A DNA stretch of 24,601 nt from Chryseosolibacter sp036402115 (GTDB lineage Bacteria > Bacteroidota > Bacteroidia > Cytophagales > Cyclobacteriaceae). The notes beneath the pieces are model-generated. The model did no database searches and was not told the origin of the DNA. It saw nothing but the letters and a program-made list of their open reading frames with translations. A program made the position numbers and the translations under genes. The stretch's first letter is position 1. Every line of letters begins with the position of its first letter. Shown here piece after piece: positions 8,369 through 18,100 of the stretch. The stretch is from the NCBI GenBank assembly GCA_036402115.1, contig DASWTM010000280.1, positions 1-24,601 of the forward strand, read 5' to 3'.

Positions 8369-8899
8369 ATGACTGGGAAAATGTCATTTGATATTCTCAC
8401 TGAACAAAAGTTCGCGCAGGTTTATCAGGCCTTGTGGAAGAAGCTTTATGGTGTTGGCTACAATCACCTACGCGACAAAGCGCTCACGCAAGAATTGGTT
8501 CAGGACGTATTTGTAAAATTATGGCTGAATCGCAATGACGTTAAGAATGTAGAAGATGCAGAGGCATATCTCACAAAAGCACTGCGAAACAAAATTTACG
8601 ACCATTTCGATAGTATCGCTTGCCGAAGGAAGCACACCAAGAATGCATTAGAAAATTTTTCGGAAGAACGTCATGTCGTGGATGAGGCGATGGTGTTCAA
8701 TGAAGGGCTTAGCCTGGTGGGTGATGAGTTAAGAAAAATGCCCAAGACAACACAAACCGTTTTCAAGCTTAGCAGGTTTAGCAAATACACCAACGATGAA
8801 ATAGCTGCAAAGACCCGCTTATCGGGAAAAGCGGTTGAATATCACATTACACAAGCCGTCAAAAAATTGCGCGTACGCCTGGCAATATTTCTCTCCTAG
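8369..8899 (+). CDS. ECF-type RNA polymerase sigma factor
   Basis: This 176-residue ECF sigma factor is of the kind paired with FecR anti-sigmas in Bacteroidota. The sigma2 region spans about 15-85 (LRDKALTQELVQDVFVKLWLNR, with the helix that binds core polymerase and the -10 element) and the sigma4 helix-turn-helix about 118-172 (LRKMPKTTQTVFKLSRFSKYTNDEIA, then GKAVEYHITQAVKKLR). It probably directs transcription of the downstream SusC/SusD genes when released. Two in-frame starts exist, ATG 8369 and ATG 8381; the spacing to the conserved region does not separate them. The fecR gene follows after 157 bp. A candidate arabinose-type operator lies in its leader, which would put the sigma gene under substrate control. 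Confidence 0.92.
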   Translation: MTGKMSFDILTEQKFAQVYQALWKKLYGVGYNHLRDKALTQELVQDVFVKLWLNRNDVKNVEDAEAYLTKALRNKIYDHFDSIACRRKHTKNALENFSEERHVVDEAMVFNEGLSLVGDELRKMPKTTQTVFKLSRFSKYTNDEIAAKTRLSGKAVEYHITQAVKKLRVRLAIFLS

Positions 8900-8937
8900 C
8901 CTAACAGACATCTCAGGCTAGCAGACATCTCAGGCTA
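8897..8937. repeat. 17-bp tandem repeat with internal inverted repeat after the sigma gene
   Basis: Two direct copies of CAGACATCTCAGGCTA lie at 8905-8920 and 8922-8937 (period 17 bp; the preceding bases are A and G). The sequence TAGCCT at 8897-8902, overlapping the sigma stop codon TAG, can pair with the AGGCTA at the end of either copy. Two alternative stem-loops are therefore possible in the sigma-fecR spacer. No T-tract follows immediately. It may simply be a slipped duplication. Confidence 0.6.
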
Positions 8938-9056
8938 ACAGTTCGGTTAGATTCTGGCCTTCCTTTATCTCCTCAATTCGCAAAAAAAAATTAAAAAGAG
9001 TTTAGGGTTATCGCCTTTGCCACCCGTCTTACCAACGGGCATTGCTCTATTCTGAC

Positions 9057-10007
9057 ATGGATAACAAGAAACTCACTGAACTGATTCATCGGTACAAGAC
9101 AGGAACCGCAACTCCGGAAGAGATTGCCCTGCTCGACAAATTCTGGTCTGCTGATCCTGAAGCCGTACTGGACGACCACAGCCCAAAGGAACTGGACGAG
9201 ATCCAGCGCGAGATGTTCCTTGCGATCAGCGATCGGATTGAAAGACACGAAAGCCAGAGAGGGACTGTATCGATCCGTCCGCTGATCTATAAAGTGGCTG
9301 CCTCGGTCACTATAGTGTTAGCGGTGTCGTTGTGGTGGTTCACCTCGTTGAATGACCTGAAGGAAGTAAGAACAGCATATGGCGAGCATAAAACGGTCAT
9401 GCTACCGGACAACTCTCAGGTTATCCTCAATGGAAATTCTGCACTGAAGTATTCAGCCAACTGGGATGCCACCAGTGCGCGTGAAGTTTGGTTGGAAGGG
9501 GAAGGCTTCTTTTCTGTAACGCATACGGTTAACCATCAGAAATTTATTGTGCATGGATCGGGTGAACTGGATGTGGAAGTACTAGGTACCAAGTTCAACA
9601 TGAAAACCAGGAATGATGCCTCGGAAGTTATGCTCACCGAAGGCAAAGTCAGGCTCGCGATGGGTGATGAGAACAATGCGAAGGAACTCTTCTTAAAGCC
9701 CGGTGACCTTGCGACAGTAAAAAATAAAGACCTTTCAACCCGAAGTGTGAAACATCACAACTACACTTCGTGGATGAATAATAAGTTGGTTTTTGATCGT
9801 ACTCCTCTGCGTGACCTGGCTACGATACTGTACGACACGTACGGTCTAACGGTTACTTTCGAGAACGCGAGCCTTGAAGAGAGAGAGCTCTCCGGTGAAA
9901 TATCTTCTGCTACAGCGGATGATATTTTGTACGCTATCGCGCAAACATTTGATCTCAATGTTGAGAGAAAAGGTGATGCCGTAACTATATCGACAAACAA
10001 CAAGTAG
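9057..10007 (+). CDS. FecR-family anti-sigma factor
   Basis: This 316-residue inner-membrane anti-sigma factor holds the ECF sigma factor and receives the signal from the STN domain of the SusC partner. The cytoplasmic part is 1-72 (TGTATPEEIALLDKFW is typical). A single transmembrane helix lies at about 76-96 (YKVAASVTIVLAVSLWWF), a periplasmic FecR domain at about 104-205 (HKTVMLPDNSQVILNGNS, LEGEGFFSV, VLGTKFNMKT, LTEGKVRL, LKPGDLA) and a C-terminal DUF4974-like domain at about 240-312 (FDRTPLRDLATILYDTYGL). I chose ATG 9057 over the upstream in-frame TTG at 9042 because MDNKKLTELIHRYKTG is the usual kind of N-terminus. SusC starts 37 bp downstream. Confidence 0.93.
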   Translation: MDNKKLTELIHRYKTGTATPEEIALLDKFWSADPEAVLDDHSPKELDEIQREMFLAISDRIERHESQRGTVSIRPLIYKVAASVTIVLAVSLWWFTSLNDLKEVRTAYGEHKTVMLPDNSQVILNGNSALKYSANWDATSAREVWLEGEGFFSVTHTVNHQKFIVHGSGELDVEVLGTKFNMKTRNDASEVMLTEGKVRLAMGDENNAKELFLKPGDLATVKNKDLSTRSVKHHNYTSWMNNKLVFDRTPLRDLATILYDTYGLTVTFENASLEERELSGEISSATADDILYAIAQTFDLNVERKGDAVTISTNNK

Positions 10008-10044
10008 TTTATTTTCCAATTATCCCTTTAACCCAAACCAATTT

Positions 10045-13000
10045 ATGACCCGACATTACTTAATTAAACCTAACTTAAGATGGTGCTGTCTCTGCATAGC
10101 CTTTTTGAGTTTTGCACAAGTGACGCGTGCTCAGGAAATTTTGTATGCGACCGCGCGAAAGGCCAACCCCGTTGCGTTAGAGCAGCGAGCGTTACGTGAC
10201 GTCCTGAAGGATATCCAGTCACACTTTAAAATTTCATTCGTTTATGAGTCCGTTTTAGTGGAAGGCAAGGCGATTGTAGGAAGCGTAGTGTATAAGAGCA
10301 GCGTTGAAAAGACATTGAGTGCTGTTTTAACACCGATCGGACTTAAATACAAGAAGATCAATAAGTCTACGTATTCGATTTTATCTGCGTCACAAGTAGC
10401 CCTAAGTGCGAGTACCGTTACGAAGTCTGCAGACTTTGATACGAGCGCCCTCACCAGTTCGCTTACAGGAATAAATGATGTGACGAATTACAGCTCCATC
10501 GTCAATGCGGAAGTGCAGGTCAATGGTCGCGTTACGGACGAACAATCTAATCCGATTCCGGGAGCAAATATTCTAATAAAAGGAACAACGCTTGGTACAA
10601 GCACAGATGCAGACGGAAGATTTTCTCTTAACGTGCCCGATGCAGGCGCAGTTCTGGTCGTTAGTTTCATCGGTTATATATCGAAAGAGGTTGAAGTAGG
10701 TGCGCAGACCGAAGTCAACATCATGCTTATGTCGGATGTTAAACAATTGAGTGAGGTTGTGGTTGTCGGTTATGGAACGCAGAAGAAAGCTTCCGTCACC
10801 GGAGCGATCTCTTCTGTCTCTGCCAAAGAAATTACCGCGCAGCCTGTTGTCAATGTTAGCCAGGCTTTGCAGGGCAGGATAGCCGGTGTTACAGTTGTAA
10901 ACAACGGTGCACCCGGTGAGTCGCCCCTGATCAGAATACGTGGTGTTGCTACGATCAACAATGCCAGCCCGCTGTTTGTTGTCGATGGCTTTCCCACTTC
11001 AGACCTGAACAGCTTCAATCCCAAGGACATTGAGTCTGTTGACGTTCTGAAAGATGCAAGTGCCGCAGCGATTTACGGATCGCGTGCGGGAAACGGAGTA
11101 GTCCTGATAACAACAAAACGCGGTGCGAATAACAAAAAGCTTACCGTAAATTTTGACAGTTACTATGGTGTTGAGCAACCGTGGAGAAAACTGGATCTCC
11201 TGAATACGGATCAATACATTGATTATGCCACAGACCTGATGACCAATGCTGATATTTACAAACAAGAAACGAAAGCACCCGCAGATCCAAATGTTGTCAT
11301 TGGGTCAAGCATTCCAGCTAGAATCAGCTCTGGCGGATTGAATCAACCCATTAACTCACAAACATCGCAAACGTTCAACCAGACCAATACCGACTGGCAG
11401 GATGTAATGTTCAGAACTGGCAAAATTCAACAGCACAAAGTTGAATTGTCAGGTGGTTCTGCAGCATCACGGATGTTTGGATCATTAGGCTTTTTTGAAC
11501 AGGAAGGAATCATGGTTGGAACCGGTTACAAACGCGGAGATGCGCGATTCAATTCTGACCATAATGTCTCCAAGCGTGTAACTGTTGGACAGAATTTTTA
11601 TGTCGCCTTCGATGAACGGAAGATTGAACAGCAGGCTGGAGGAAGAACTCAATTGCAGCACATCATCAGAAGCTCTCCATATTTTCCGGTTTATAATCCT
11701 GACAACTATGGAGGTTTCTTCGGTGCGCAAGGTATTGATGGATCGGATCCTGAAAATCCCCTGAGAATAGCGATGCAGGATCAGCAAAATCAGCAGCGAC
11801 TTAAATTCTTAGGCAACGCTTATGTTGACGTTAAGATCTTTGATTTCCTGAGTTATAAATTCCAGGGTGGCCTTGACTATGTTGATTATGCGCAACGCAC
11901 GCATCAGCCAGCATACAATACAGGCGCGGGTGGATATTCCTCAAGACCTGCGGCACTGCTCAATCAAAACCGGCAGAATTTTGCATCTGTCTTGCTGACC
12001 AATCAACTCACGTTCAACAAGACGTTTGGTAAACATTCCGTAAACGCTACGGTGGTAGCTGAGCAGCAAACCAATACTTTCTCGCAAATCACAGGTGCAG
12101 GAGAGAATCCATTGTCGAATGACGTTAAGGAACCGGTCGCTCTTTCCAAAATCAGCTTTAGCGGAAACAGATCGGAGTCGGCACTCATCTCATACATCGG
12201 CAGAGTCAATTACGAATTCAATAACAAGTATTTATTGGGTGCCTCGTTCAGACGGGACGGATCTTCAAGATTTCAGAAATCCGGACGTTGGGGGAACTAT
12301 CCAGCGGTTTCCGTGGGATGGCGCCTGAGTGAAGAAAGTTTCCTAGCGGATAACAATTTTCTGAGTGATCTTAAGTTACGTGCGAGCTACGGTGTTACAG
12401 GCAATTATCAGAGCGGAGATTATTCATCGATTTCAACAATCTCCGGGAATCAAATCTATCAGTTTGACAGAGCCGGTGGAACTTCTTCAACTGGATATAC
12501 GATCCGAGGGTTAGCCAATCCAAAGCTAAAATGGGAATCCACCTACATGACGAACATTGGATTGGACATTGGCATTCTCAACGACCAGTTCACATTGTCT
12601 GCAGAATACTTCAGTAATAAGACAACTGATATGATCATCCAGCGTCCGATTCCATTGTCCTATGGATATGATACGCCTCCATTCGACAATGTTGGAGAAG
12701 TTCAGAACAAAGGATTTGAACTTGAGTTGGGATATGAAAAGTCACAAGGTGCATTAACATTGAATGTGTCGGGTAACGTATCCGTTGTGCGAAATGAAGT
12801 ACTAAGTCTCGGTGATGAGGGAACCACCATCGCACAAGGCGATTGGTACGGAGATAATTTGACGAATACAAAAGTCGGGGAACCGATCGGCTACTTCAAT
12901 GGATACGTTGTTGATGGGCTTTTCCAGGTTGGTGAATCGTCACCGCTTCAGCCGAATGCACGCCCTGGCGATATTCGTTTTAAGGATCTCAATGGGGATG

Positions 13001-13551
13001 GGGCGTTGAATAGCTCGGACAAAACAAACATCGGACACTTCCTCCCTGATTTCGCTTACGGTTTGAATTTTTCCGCAAACTGGAAAGGATTTGATGCGAT
13101 GCTGTTCTTGCAAGGCGTTTCCGGAAATGAAATCTACAGTGTTGTGAAGTACGACCTTGAGGGTATGACTCGCTTGTTCAACTCGGGTACAGCAGTGCTG
13201 GATCGCTGGACTCCAGAAAATACAAATACAAGTGTTCCGAGAGCGGTCTCCGGTGACCCAAATCAGAATGCCCGCGCATCCGATCGTTTTGTAGAGAATG
13301 GTTCGTACTTCCGAATCAAGAATCTTACGATCGGTTACAATGTTCCGGCCGCAATCACACGCAACGCTGTCGCCAGGCTAAGAATCTATGCAACAACACA
13401 AAATCTGTTGACAGCTACGAAATATAAGAGTGGCTACGATCCTGAAATCGGAAACAGAAATGCAGGGTCAAATGGATTAACGCAAGGAATTGACTACGGA
13501 CAGTTCCCGCAGGCAAGAAGCTTGGTGGTTGGTGTACAAGTTGGATTTTAA
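10045..13551 (+). CDS. SusC-type TonB-dependent outer-membrane transporter with STN signalling domain
   Basis: This 1168-residue outer-membrane glycan transporter imports oligosaccharides together with SusD, using TonB energy. The order is: signal peptide 1-29 (ending QVTRA), STN domain about 45-112 (LRDVLKDIQSHFKISFVYE), carboxypeptidase-regulatory-like domain about 158-229 (GRVTDEQSNPIPGANILIKG), the VVVVGYGTQKK segment 238-248 that opens the plug, the plug to about 360 (ASAAAIYGSRAGNGVVLITTK), then the beta-barrel ending in the phenylalanine expected of an outer-membrane protein (GVQVGF). The STN domain marks it as a transducer that talks to the FecR protein encoded just upstream. susD follows after 33 bp. 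The substrate is inferred from neighbours to be an arabinose-containing plant glycan; the sequence itself does not tell. Confidence 0.96.
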   Translation: MTRHYLIKPNLRWCCLCIAFLSFAQVTRAQEILYATARKANPVALEQRALRDVLKDIQSHFKISFVYESVLVEGKAIVGSVVYKSSVEKTLSAVLTPIGLKYKKINKSTYSILSASQVALSASTVTKSADFDTSALTSSLTGINDVTNYSSIVNAEVQVNGRVTDEQSNPIPGANILIKGTTLGTSTDADGRFSLNVPDAGAVLVVSFIGYISKEVEVGAQTEVNIMLMSDVKQLSEVVVVGYGTQKKASVTGAISSVSAKEITAQPVVNVSQALQGRIAGVTVVNNGAPGESPLIRIRGVATINNASPLFVVDGFPTSDLNSFNPKDIESVDVLKDASAAAIYGSRAGNGVVLITTKRGANNKKLTVNFDSYYGVEQPWRKLDLLNTDQYIDYATDLMTNADIYKQETKAPADPNVVIGSSIPARISSGGLNQPINSQTSQTFNQTNTDWQDVMFRTGKIQQHKVELSGGSAASRMFGSLGFFEQEGIMVGTGYKRGDARFNSDHNVSKRVTVGQNFYVAFDERKIEQQAGGRTQLQHIIRSSPYFPVYNPDNYGGFFGAQGIDGSDPENPLRIAMQDQQNQQRLKFLGNAYVDVKIFDFLSYKFQGGLDYVDYAQRTHQPAYNTGAGGYSSRPAALLNQNRQNFASVLLTNQLTFNKTFGKHSVNATVVAEQQTNTFSQITGAGENPLSNDVKEPVALSKISFSGNRSESALISYIGRVNYEFNNKYLLGASFRRDGSSRFQKSGRWGNYPAVSVGWRLSEESFLADNNFLSDLKLRASYGVTGNYQSGDYSSISTISGNQIYQFDRAGGTSSTGYTIRGLANPKLKWESTYMTNIGLDIGILNDQFTLSAEYFSNKTTDMIIQRPIPLSYGYDTPPFDNVGEVQNKGFELELGYEKSQGALTLNVSGNVSVVRNEVLSLGDEGTTIAQGDWYGDNLTNTKVGEPIGYFNGYVVDGLFQVGESSPLQPNARPGDIRFKDLNGDGALNSSDKTNIGHFLPDFAYGLNFSANWKGFDAMLFLQGVSGNEIYSVVKYDLEGMTRLFNSGTAVLDRWTPENTNTSVPRAVSGDPNQNARASDRFVENGSYFRIKNLTIGYNVPAAITRNAVARLRIYATTQNLLTATKYKSGYDPEIGNRNAGSNGLTQGIDYGQFPQARSLVVGVQVGF

Positions 13552-13584
13552 AAATATTTCGAATCATTTAATAGATACATTACA

Positions 13585-15108
13585 ATGAAAAGAAAACTGA
13601 TATTATCTGTGATAGGAATGCTGGCCTTCAGTGTCTCCTGCGATGATAGCGTATTGGATAAATCGAATCCAAACGAATTCACTCCGGATTCATTTTATAA
13701 AAACGGAACTCAGATCGTAGGTGCCGTAAATGCTGTCTACTCAAGCTTACAAAGTCTTGATCTTTTTTGCCGCGAGTATTTCTTCATGCATGACCTTAGG
13801 TCTGACGATGTGGCATCCGGAGGTGGTCAGCTCGAGACGCACCGCGCTCAGTTGCTCAATGGAACGCACGATCCTTCGAATGGCGTGCTTACACAGGCAT
13901 GGCGAGGATGGTACCGCCTGATACATCAGGCCAACCAGGTCGTTGAAAATGCTCCAAAAGCCAGTGAAAATGTTACGGACGAATTGAAGAAAAGGGTAGA
14001 GGGAGAAGCCAGATTTCTGAGGTCGCTCGCTTATTTTGATCTCGTTGTGGTGTTTGGCGGAGTTCCTTTGATGGAGACGTATGCAAAAGCTATCGGTGAA
14101 GATAAGCCACGGGCAACAGAAGATGAAGTCTATGCATTTATCATTGCTGATCTGGAAACTGCAATCCAATATCTGCCGGTGAAATCGTCCTACGATGCAA
14201 ATAATGTTGGCCGCGCTTCCAAAGAAGCAGCCCAAAATTTATTGGCGAGGGTTTACATGCAACGTGGTGAGTATGCGAAAGCAAGACCCCTGTTGTTATC
14301 GATTATCAACAGCGGAGCATTCAACGCGTGGAAGAATATCCCGTACATCGAAAACTTCCGCGAAGAAAATGAATTCAACGCTGAATCGTTGTTTGAAGTG
14401 GCATTCACGTTGGCAAACGGTGGTTCAAGCTGGGATGCGTCCGGACAGGGAACGAACACCGAAGTGACTTTCCGTGGCCAGGAATATGGACCGACCGCAT
14501 GGCGAAATCTTATCCCTTCGCCCTCGTTATTGAATGAATATGAAAAGGTGTCAAAGGGAGATGCGAAAGATGACCCACGCTATACCGATTCATTCTACTT
14601 CATTGGTGATAAGTACTTTAATAATGCCAAAACAATCACAGACATGCAGGGTGCCGATCCGAAGATCAGCTGGAAAAAGTATCAGAATATCTACAAAGCT
14701 GAGACGGAAGATCAACGCTCAGGAATCAACATGCGTGTTATGCGCTACACAGAAGTTCTGCTGAACATGGCGGAAGTAGAAAATGCGCTTGGCGCAGACG
14801 CTGCTGCGATTGGATATCTCAATGAAGTGAGATCGCGCGTGGGCGTTGCCATGCCTCCATACCCAACTGCGAATTATCCGGCCAATAGTCCGGCTGAGGT
14901 TTTCCGAGCAATCGTTCATGAAAGACGTGTTGAACTTGCCGGTGAGCAGATTCGCAACAGAGATATTTTACGTTGGAGAAAACTCGGTAAACTAACGTCC
15001 GAGCCGATTTCGTATTTCTCTGCAAAGCATGCGCTTGCACCGATACCACTACAGGAAATAAACAGTAACGCTAATATTTCTCAGGCTGATCAGAATCCAG
15101 GCTTTTAA
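13585..15108 (+). CDS. SusD/RagB-type glycan-binding outer-membrane lipoprotein
   Basis: This 507-residue surface lipoprotein caps the SusC barrel and binds the incoming oligosaccharide. A lipoprotein signal peptide is followed by the lipobox VSC at C19 (FSVSCDDSVLDK). The N-terminal part (about 40-230) shows SusD TPR-like helices including GEARFLRSLAYFDLVVVFGGVPL and RASKEAAQNLLARVYMQRGEYAKA. The C-terminal part contains VMRYTEVLLNMAEVENALG, YLNEVRSRVG and the hallmark VHERRVELAGEQIRNRDILRWRKLG at about 455-479. Length is normal. It lies 33 bp after susC and is followed 19 bp after its stop by a strong hairpin terminator, so susC-susD appear to end a transcript. Confidence 0.96.
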   Translation: MKRKLILSVIGMLAFSVSCDDSVLDKSNPNEFTPDSFYKNGTQIVGAVNAVYSSLQSLDLFCREYFFMHDLRSDDVASGGGQLETHRAQLLNGTHDPSNGVLTQAWRGWYRLIHQANQVVENAPKASENVTDELKKRVEGEARFLRSLAYFDLVVVFGGVPLMETYAKAIGEDKPRATEDEVYAFIIADLETAIQYLPVKSSYDANNVGRASKEAAQNLLARVYMQRGEYAKARPLLLSIINSGAFNAWKNIPYIENFREENEFNAESLFEVAFTLANGGSSWDASGQGTNTEVTFRGQEYGPTAWRNLIPSPSLLNEYEKVSKGDAKDDPRYTDSFYFIGDKYFNNAKTITDMQGADPKISWKKYQNIYKAETEDQRSGINMRVMRYTEVLLNMAEVENALGADAAAIGYLNEVRSRVGVAMPPYPTANYPANSPAEVFRAIVHERRVELAGEQIRNRDILRWRKLGKLTSEPISYFSAKHALAPIPLQEINSNANISQADQNPGF

Positions 15109-15127
15109 AAGTTATTGGCGTAATTTT

Positions 15128-15157
15128 AAAAGGAGCGGGAAAATCTCGCTCCTTTTC
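15128..15157 (+). terminator. Rho-independent-type terminator after susD
   Basis: Perfect 10-bp arms AAAAGGAGCG (15128-15137) and CGCTCCTTTT (15147-15156) enclose a 9-base loop. The A/T ends of the stem supply the T-tract on both strands, a common form for Bacteroidota. It sits 19 bp after the susD stop and 29 bp before the next gene on the same strand, so it should separate or attenuate expression of the two FG-GAP genes relative to susCD. Confidence 0.8.
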
Positions 15158-15185
15158 GTGTTAAATGACAATGGCGTAAACCCCT

Positions 15186-18100
15186 ATGAAAAACAGACGT
15201 CAGCTGACAATAATGAACAACAGTCGTAGCTGGAGATTGATCCTTAGTGTCATCCCGGTTGTATTGTTCGCGGGTTGTAGCAATGACAAGAAAGAACTAT
15301 TCGCATTACTTCCTTCCTCCAAAACCAATATTGTTTTTAATAACAAGCTCACTGAAAGCGATACGTTCAACGTCCTAAGTTTTGAATATATCTACAACGG
15401 GGCCGGTGTGGGGGTAGGTGACGTGAACAATGATGGCCTTACCGATGTATTCTTTGCCGGCAACATGGTTTCAAGCTCACTGTACTTGAACAAAGGCGAG
15501 TTTAAATTTCAGGATGTTACTGAACAAGCTGCGGTGAAAACCGATTTGTGGTGTACCGGTGTATCGATGGTGGATATTAATCAGGATGGTTTACTGGATA
15601 TCTATGTCTCCACGATTCAACCCTCCACTAAAAAGCCATCTGTCCCCAATCTCCTTTTTCTGAACAAAGGAGTCAATCACGAAGGTGTTCCTGCCTTTGA
15701 AGAGGTAGCAGCAAAAGTTGGTCTTGCGGATTCAAGCTATGCCACGCAGGCGGCATTCTTGGATTACGATCTCGATGGCGATCTTGATGTTTATATTCTC
15801 ACTAACGCGCTTGAGTCATACAATCGTAATCAGATCATGGGACTGCGAAATGATGGTACCGGCAAAAGTGTGGACAAGTTTTACCGCAATGAAGGAATCG
15901 TTAACGGGCTTCCGGTCTTTAAAAATGTCTCGAAGGAAGTAGGCGTACAGACTGAGGGTTGGGGTCTCGGTATCGTTGTGAATGACATCAATCGCGATGG
16001 ATACCCGGATGTTTACGTTGCCAATGATTTTATGTCCAACGATCATCTTTACATCAACACGGGCAATGGAAAGTTTGTCAATAAGATCCGTTCCATGCTC
16101 AAGCACCAGGAGCAAAATGGAATGGGCATCGACATGGCCGACATCAACAACGATGGCTTGAATGATATTGTGGTACTTGACATGTTGCCAGACGATAACC
16201 TTCGTCAGAAGACAATGTTTTCGACCATTGGCTATGATCGGTTTCAAATGTTTCGTGAGAAAGGCTACGAGTACCAATACATCCGGAACGTGCTTCAGCT
16301 CAATAACGGAAATAACACATTCAGTGATATCGGGTATCTCTCGGGTATTTACGCCACCGATTGGAGCTGGAGCAGTTTGTTTGCTGATTTCGACAATGAC
16401 GGATACCGCGATCTTTTTGTGGGCAACGGCTATCGCAAAGACATCACTGACCAGGATTTCATTGCATACAGTAAGGAGTTTTCAATGTTCAGCACCGATC
16501 GAAACCGGATGAACAACATTCGCAAAGAGATCGAAAAGCTTAGTGGTGTGCGAAAGCCTAATTTTCTCTTCCGAAACAATGGAGATCTCACGTTCACTGA
16601 TAGAGCGAATGAGTGGGGTGTGGATCAACCATCGTATTCCAACGGGGCAGCCTACGCGGATTTTGATAATGATGGCGATCTTGATCTTATCACCAACAAC
16701 ATCAATGATGAAGCATTTGTCTATCGCAATCAACTTATCAATGAACAGTCCCGGAGTGATCACAACTTTCTTCGCGTGAAGCTTAAGGGAGGAGATGGAA
16801 ACAGTCATGGATACGGAACAACCATCGAACTTTTTACTGACGGAAAACGGTACTACGCGGAGCATGAGACGGTGAGAGGATATAAATCTACCGTTGAGAA
16901 CGTTGAGCATTTTGGGTTAGGTAAAGTAAGTAAGGGAATAATCGATTCTGTAAAAATTACCTGGCTGGGAGGAAGAACTCAGCTCTTGCGTGATGTTCCC
17001 GTCAACCAAACCATTACGGTGAGCAGCAGCGATGGCGTTGTAAAGCAAAACTCGAATCCCTCTTTCCCACAGTTACTGATAGAATCGCATGATAAGGTCG
17101 GAATTCGGTACAGGCACAAGGAAGATGAGTTTGTCGATTTTCTTCAGGGTCAGTTTTTGCTTCCGCACAAACATTCTCAGGGCACACCTGGCATTACGGT
17201 GGGCGATATTAATGGTGATGGTCTCGATGATTTTGTGGTAGGCGGTTCAGCGAATAGGCGTGCTTCGGTTTTCCTGCAGCAAAAGAACGGGTCGTTTAAA
17301 CGGGATTCGCTCGCAGCAAAAGAATCCGAAGATATGGGTATCCTTCTCTTCGATGCGGATAAGGATGGTGATCAGGACTTGTACTGCGTCAGTGGAAGCT
17401 CTGAGTTTAAAGGCGACAAACAAAACTATCAAGATCGTCTTTACCGAAACATTGGAAATGGAAAATTCGAACTGGACCCTGACGCCTTGCCGGGAATGAC
17501 GGCCAGTGGAAGTTGTGTTGTCGCGAATGATTTCGATCATGATGGCGATCTTGATCTTTTTGTTGGAGGGAGAGTTGTTCCGATGCGATATCCCGAAACA
17601 CCTGAAAGCTACCTTCTTGTCAATAATGGGAATGGAAAATTCGAGAATCAGACGTCAAAGTTTTCTTCTACGCTAGCGATGGCTGGCATGGTGACGTCTG
17701 CACTCTGGACTGACGTCAACAACGATGGCTGGGCAGATCTCGCTGTAGTGGGAGAGTGGATGCCATTAAGATTCTATGTCAACGATAAAGGAAGATCATT
17801 CACATCATTAACAATTCCAAATTCATCCGGTTGGTGGAACAGTATTTCCGGAGGAGATTTTGATAATGATGGCGACATCGACTACATAGCGGGCAACCTT
17901 GGATTGAACTCGATTTACAAAGCTTCGGCCAATGAACCGGTAGCCGTGTACGCGAAAGATTTTGATAACAACGGATCAGTAGACCCAATTCTTACCCGAT
18001 ACATTCAAGGGAAGGAACATCCGACACATCCCAGAGAAGCGCTCACCGCGCAGGTGGCAATGCTTCGCGGGGTAGTTACCAGCTACGCGAAATATGGCGG

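Noticed and set aside
9042..9056. TTG start for the FecR protein giving five more residues
   Set aside because: The ATG at 9057 gives the N-terminus usual for the family and needs no rare start codon.
13747..14235. 162-codon minus-strand frame inside susD
   Set aside because: It is a shadow of a well-supported SusD gene; the translation has an implausible composition rich in Cys, His and Ile with no motif.
15816..16910. Minus-strand frames of 153 and 142 codons inside the large FG-GAP gene
   Set aside because: They come from the repeated DxDxDG-coding stretches read in antisense, giving repeated valine/isoleucine runs; not independent genes.
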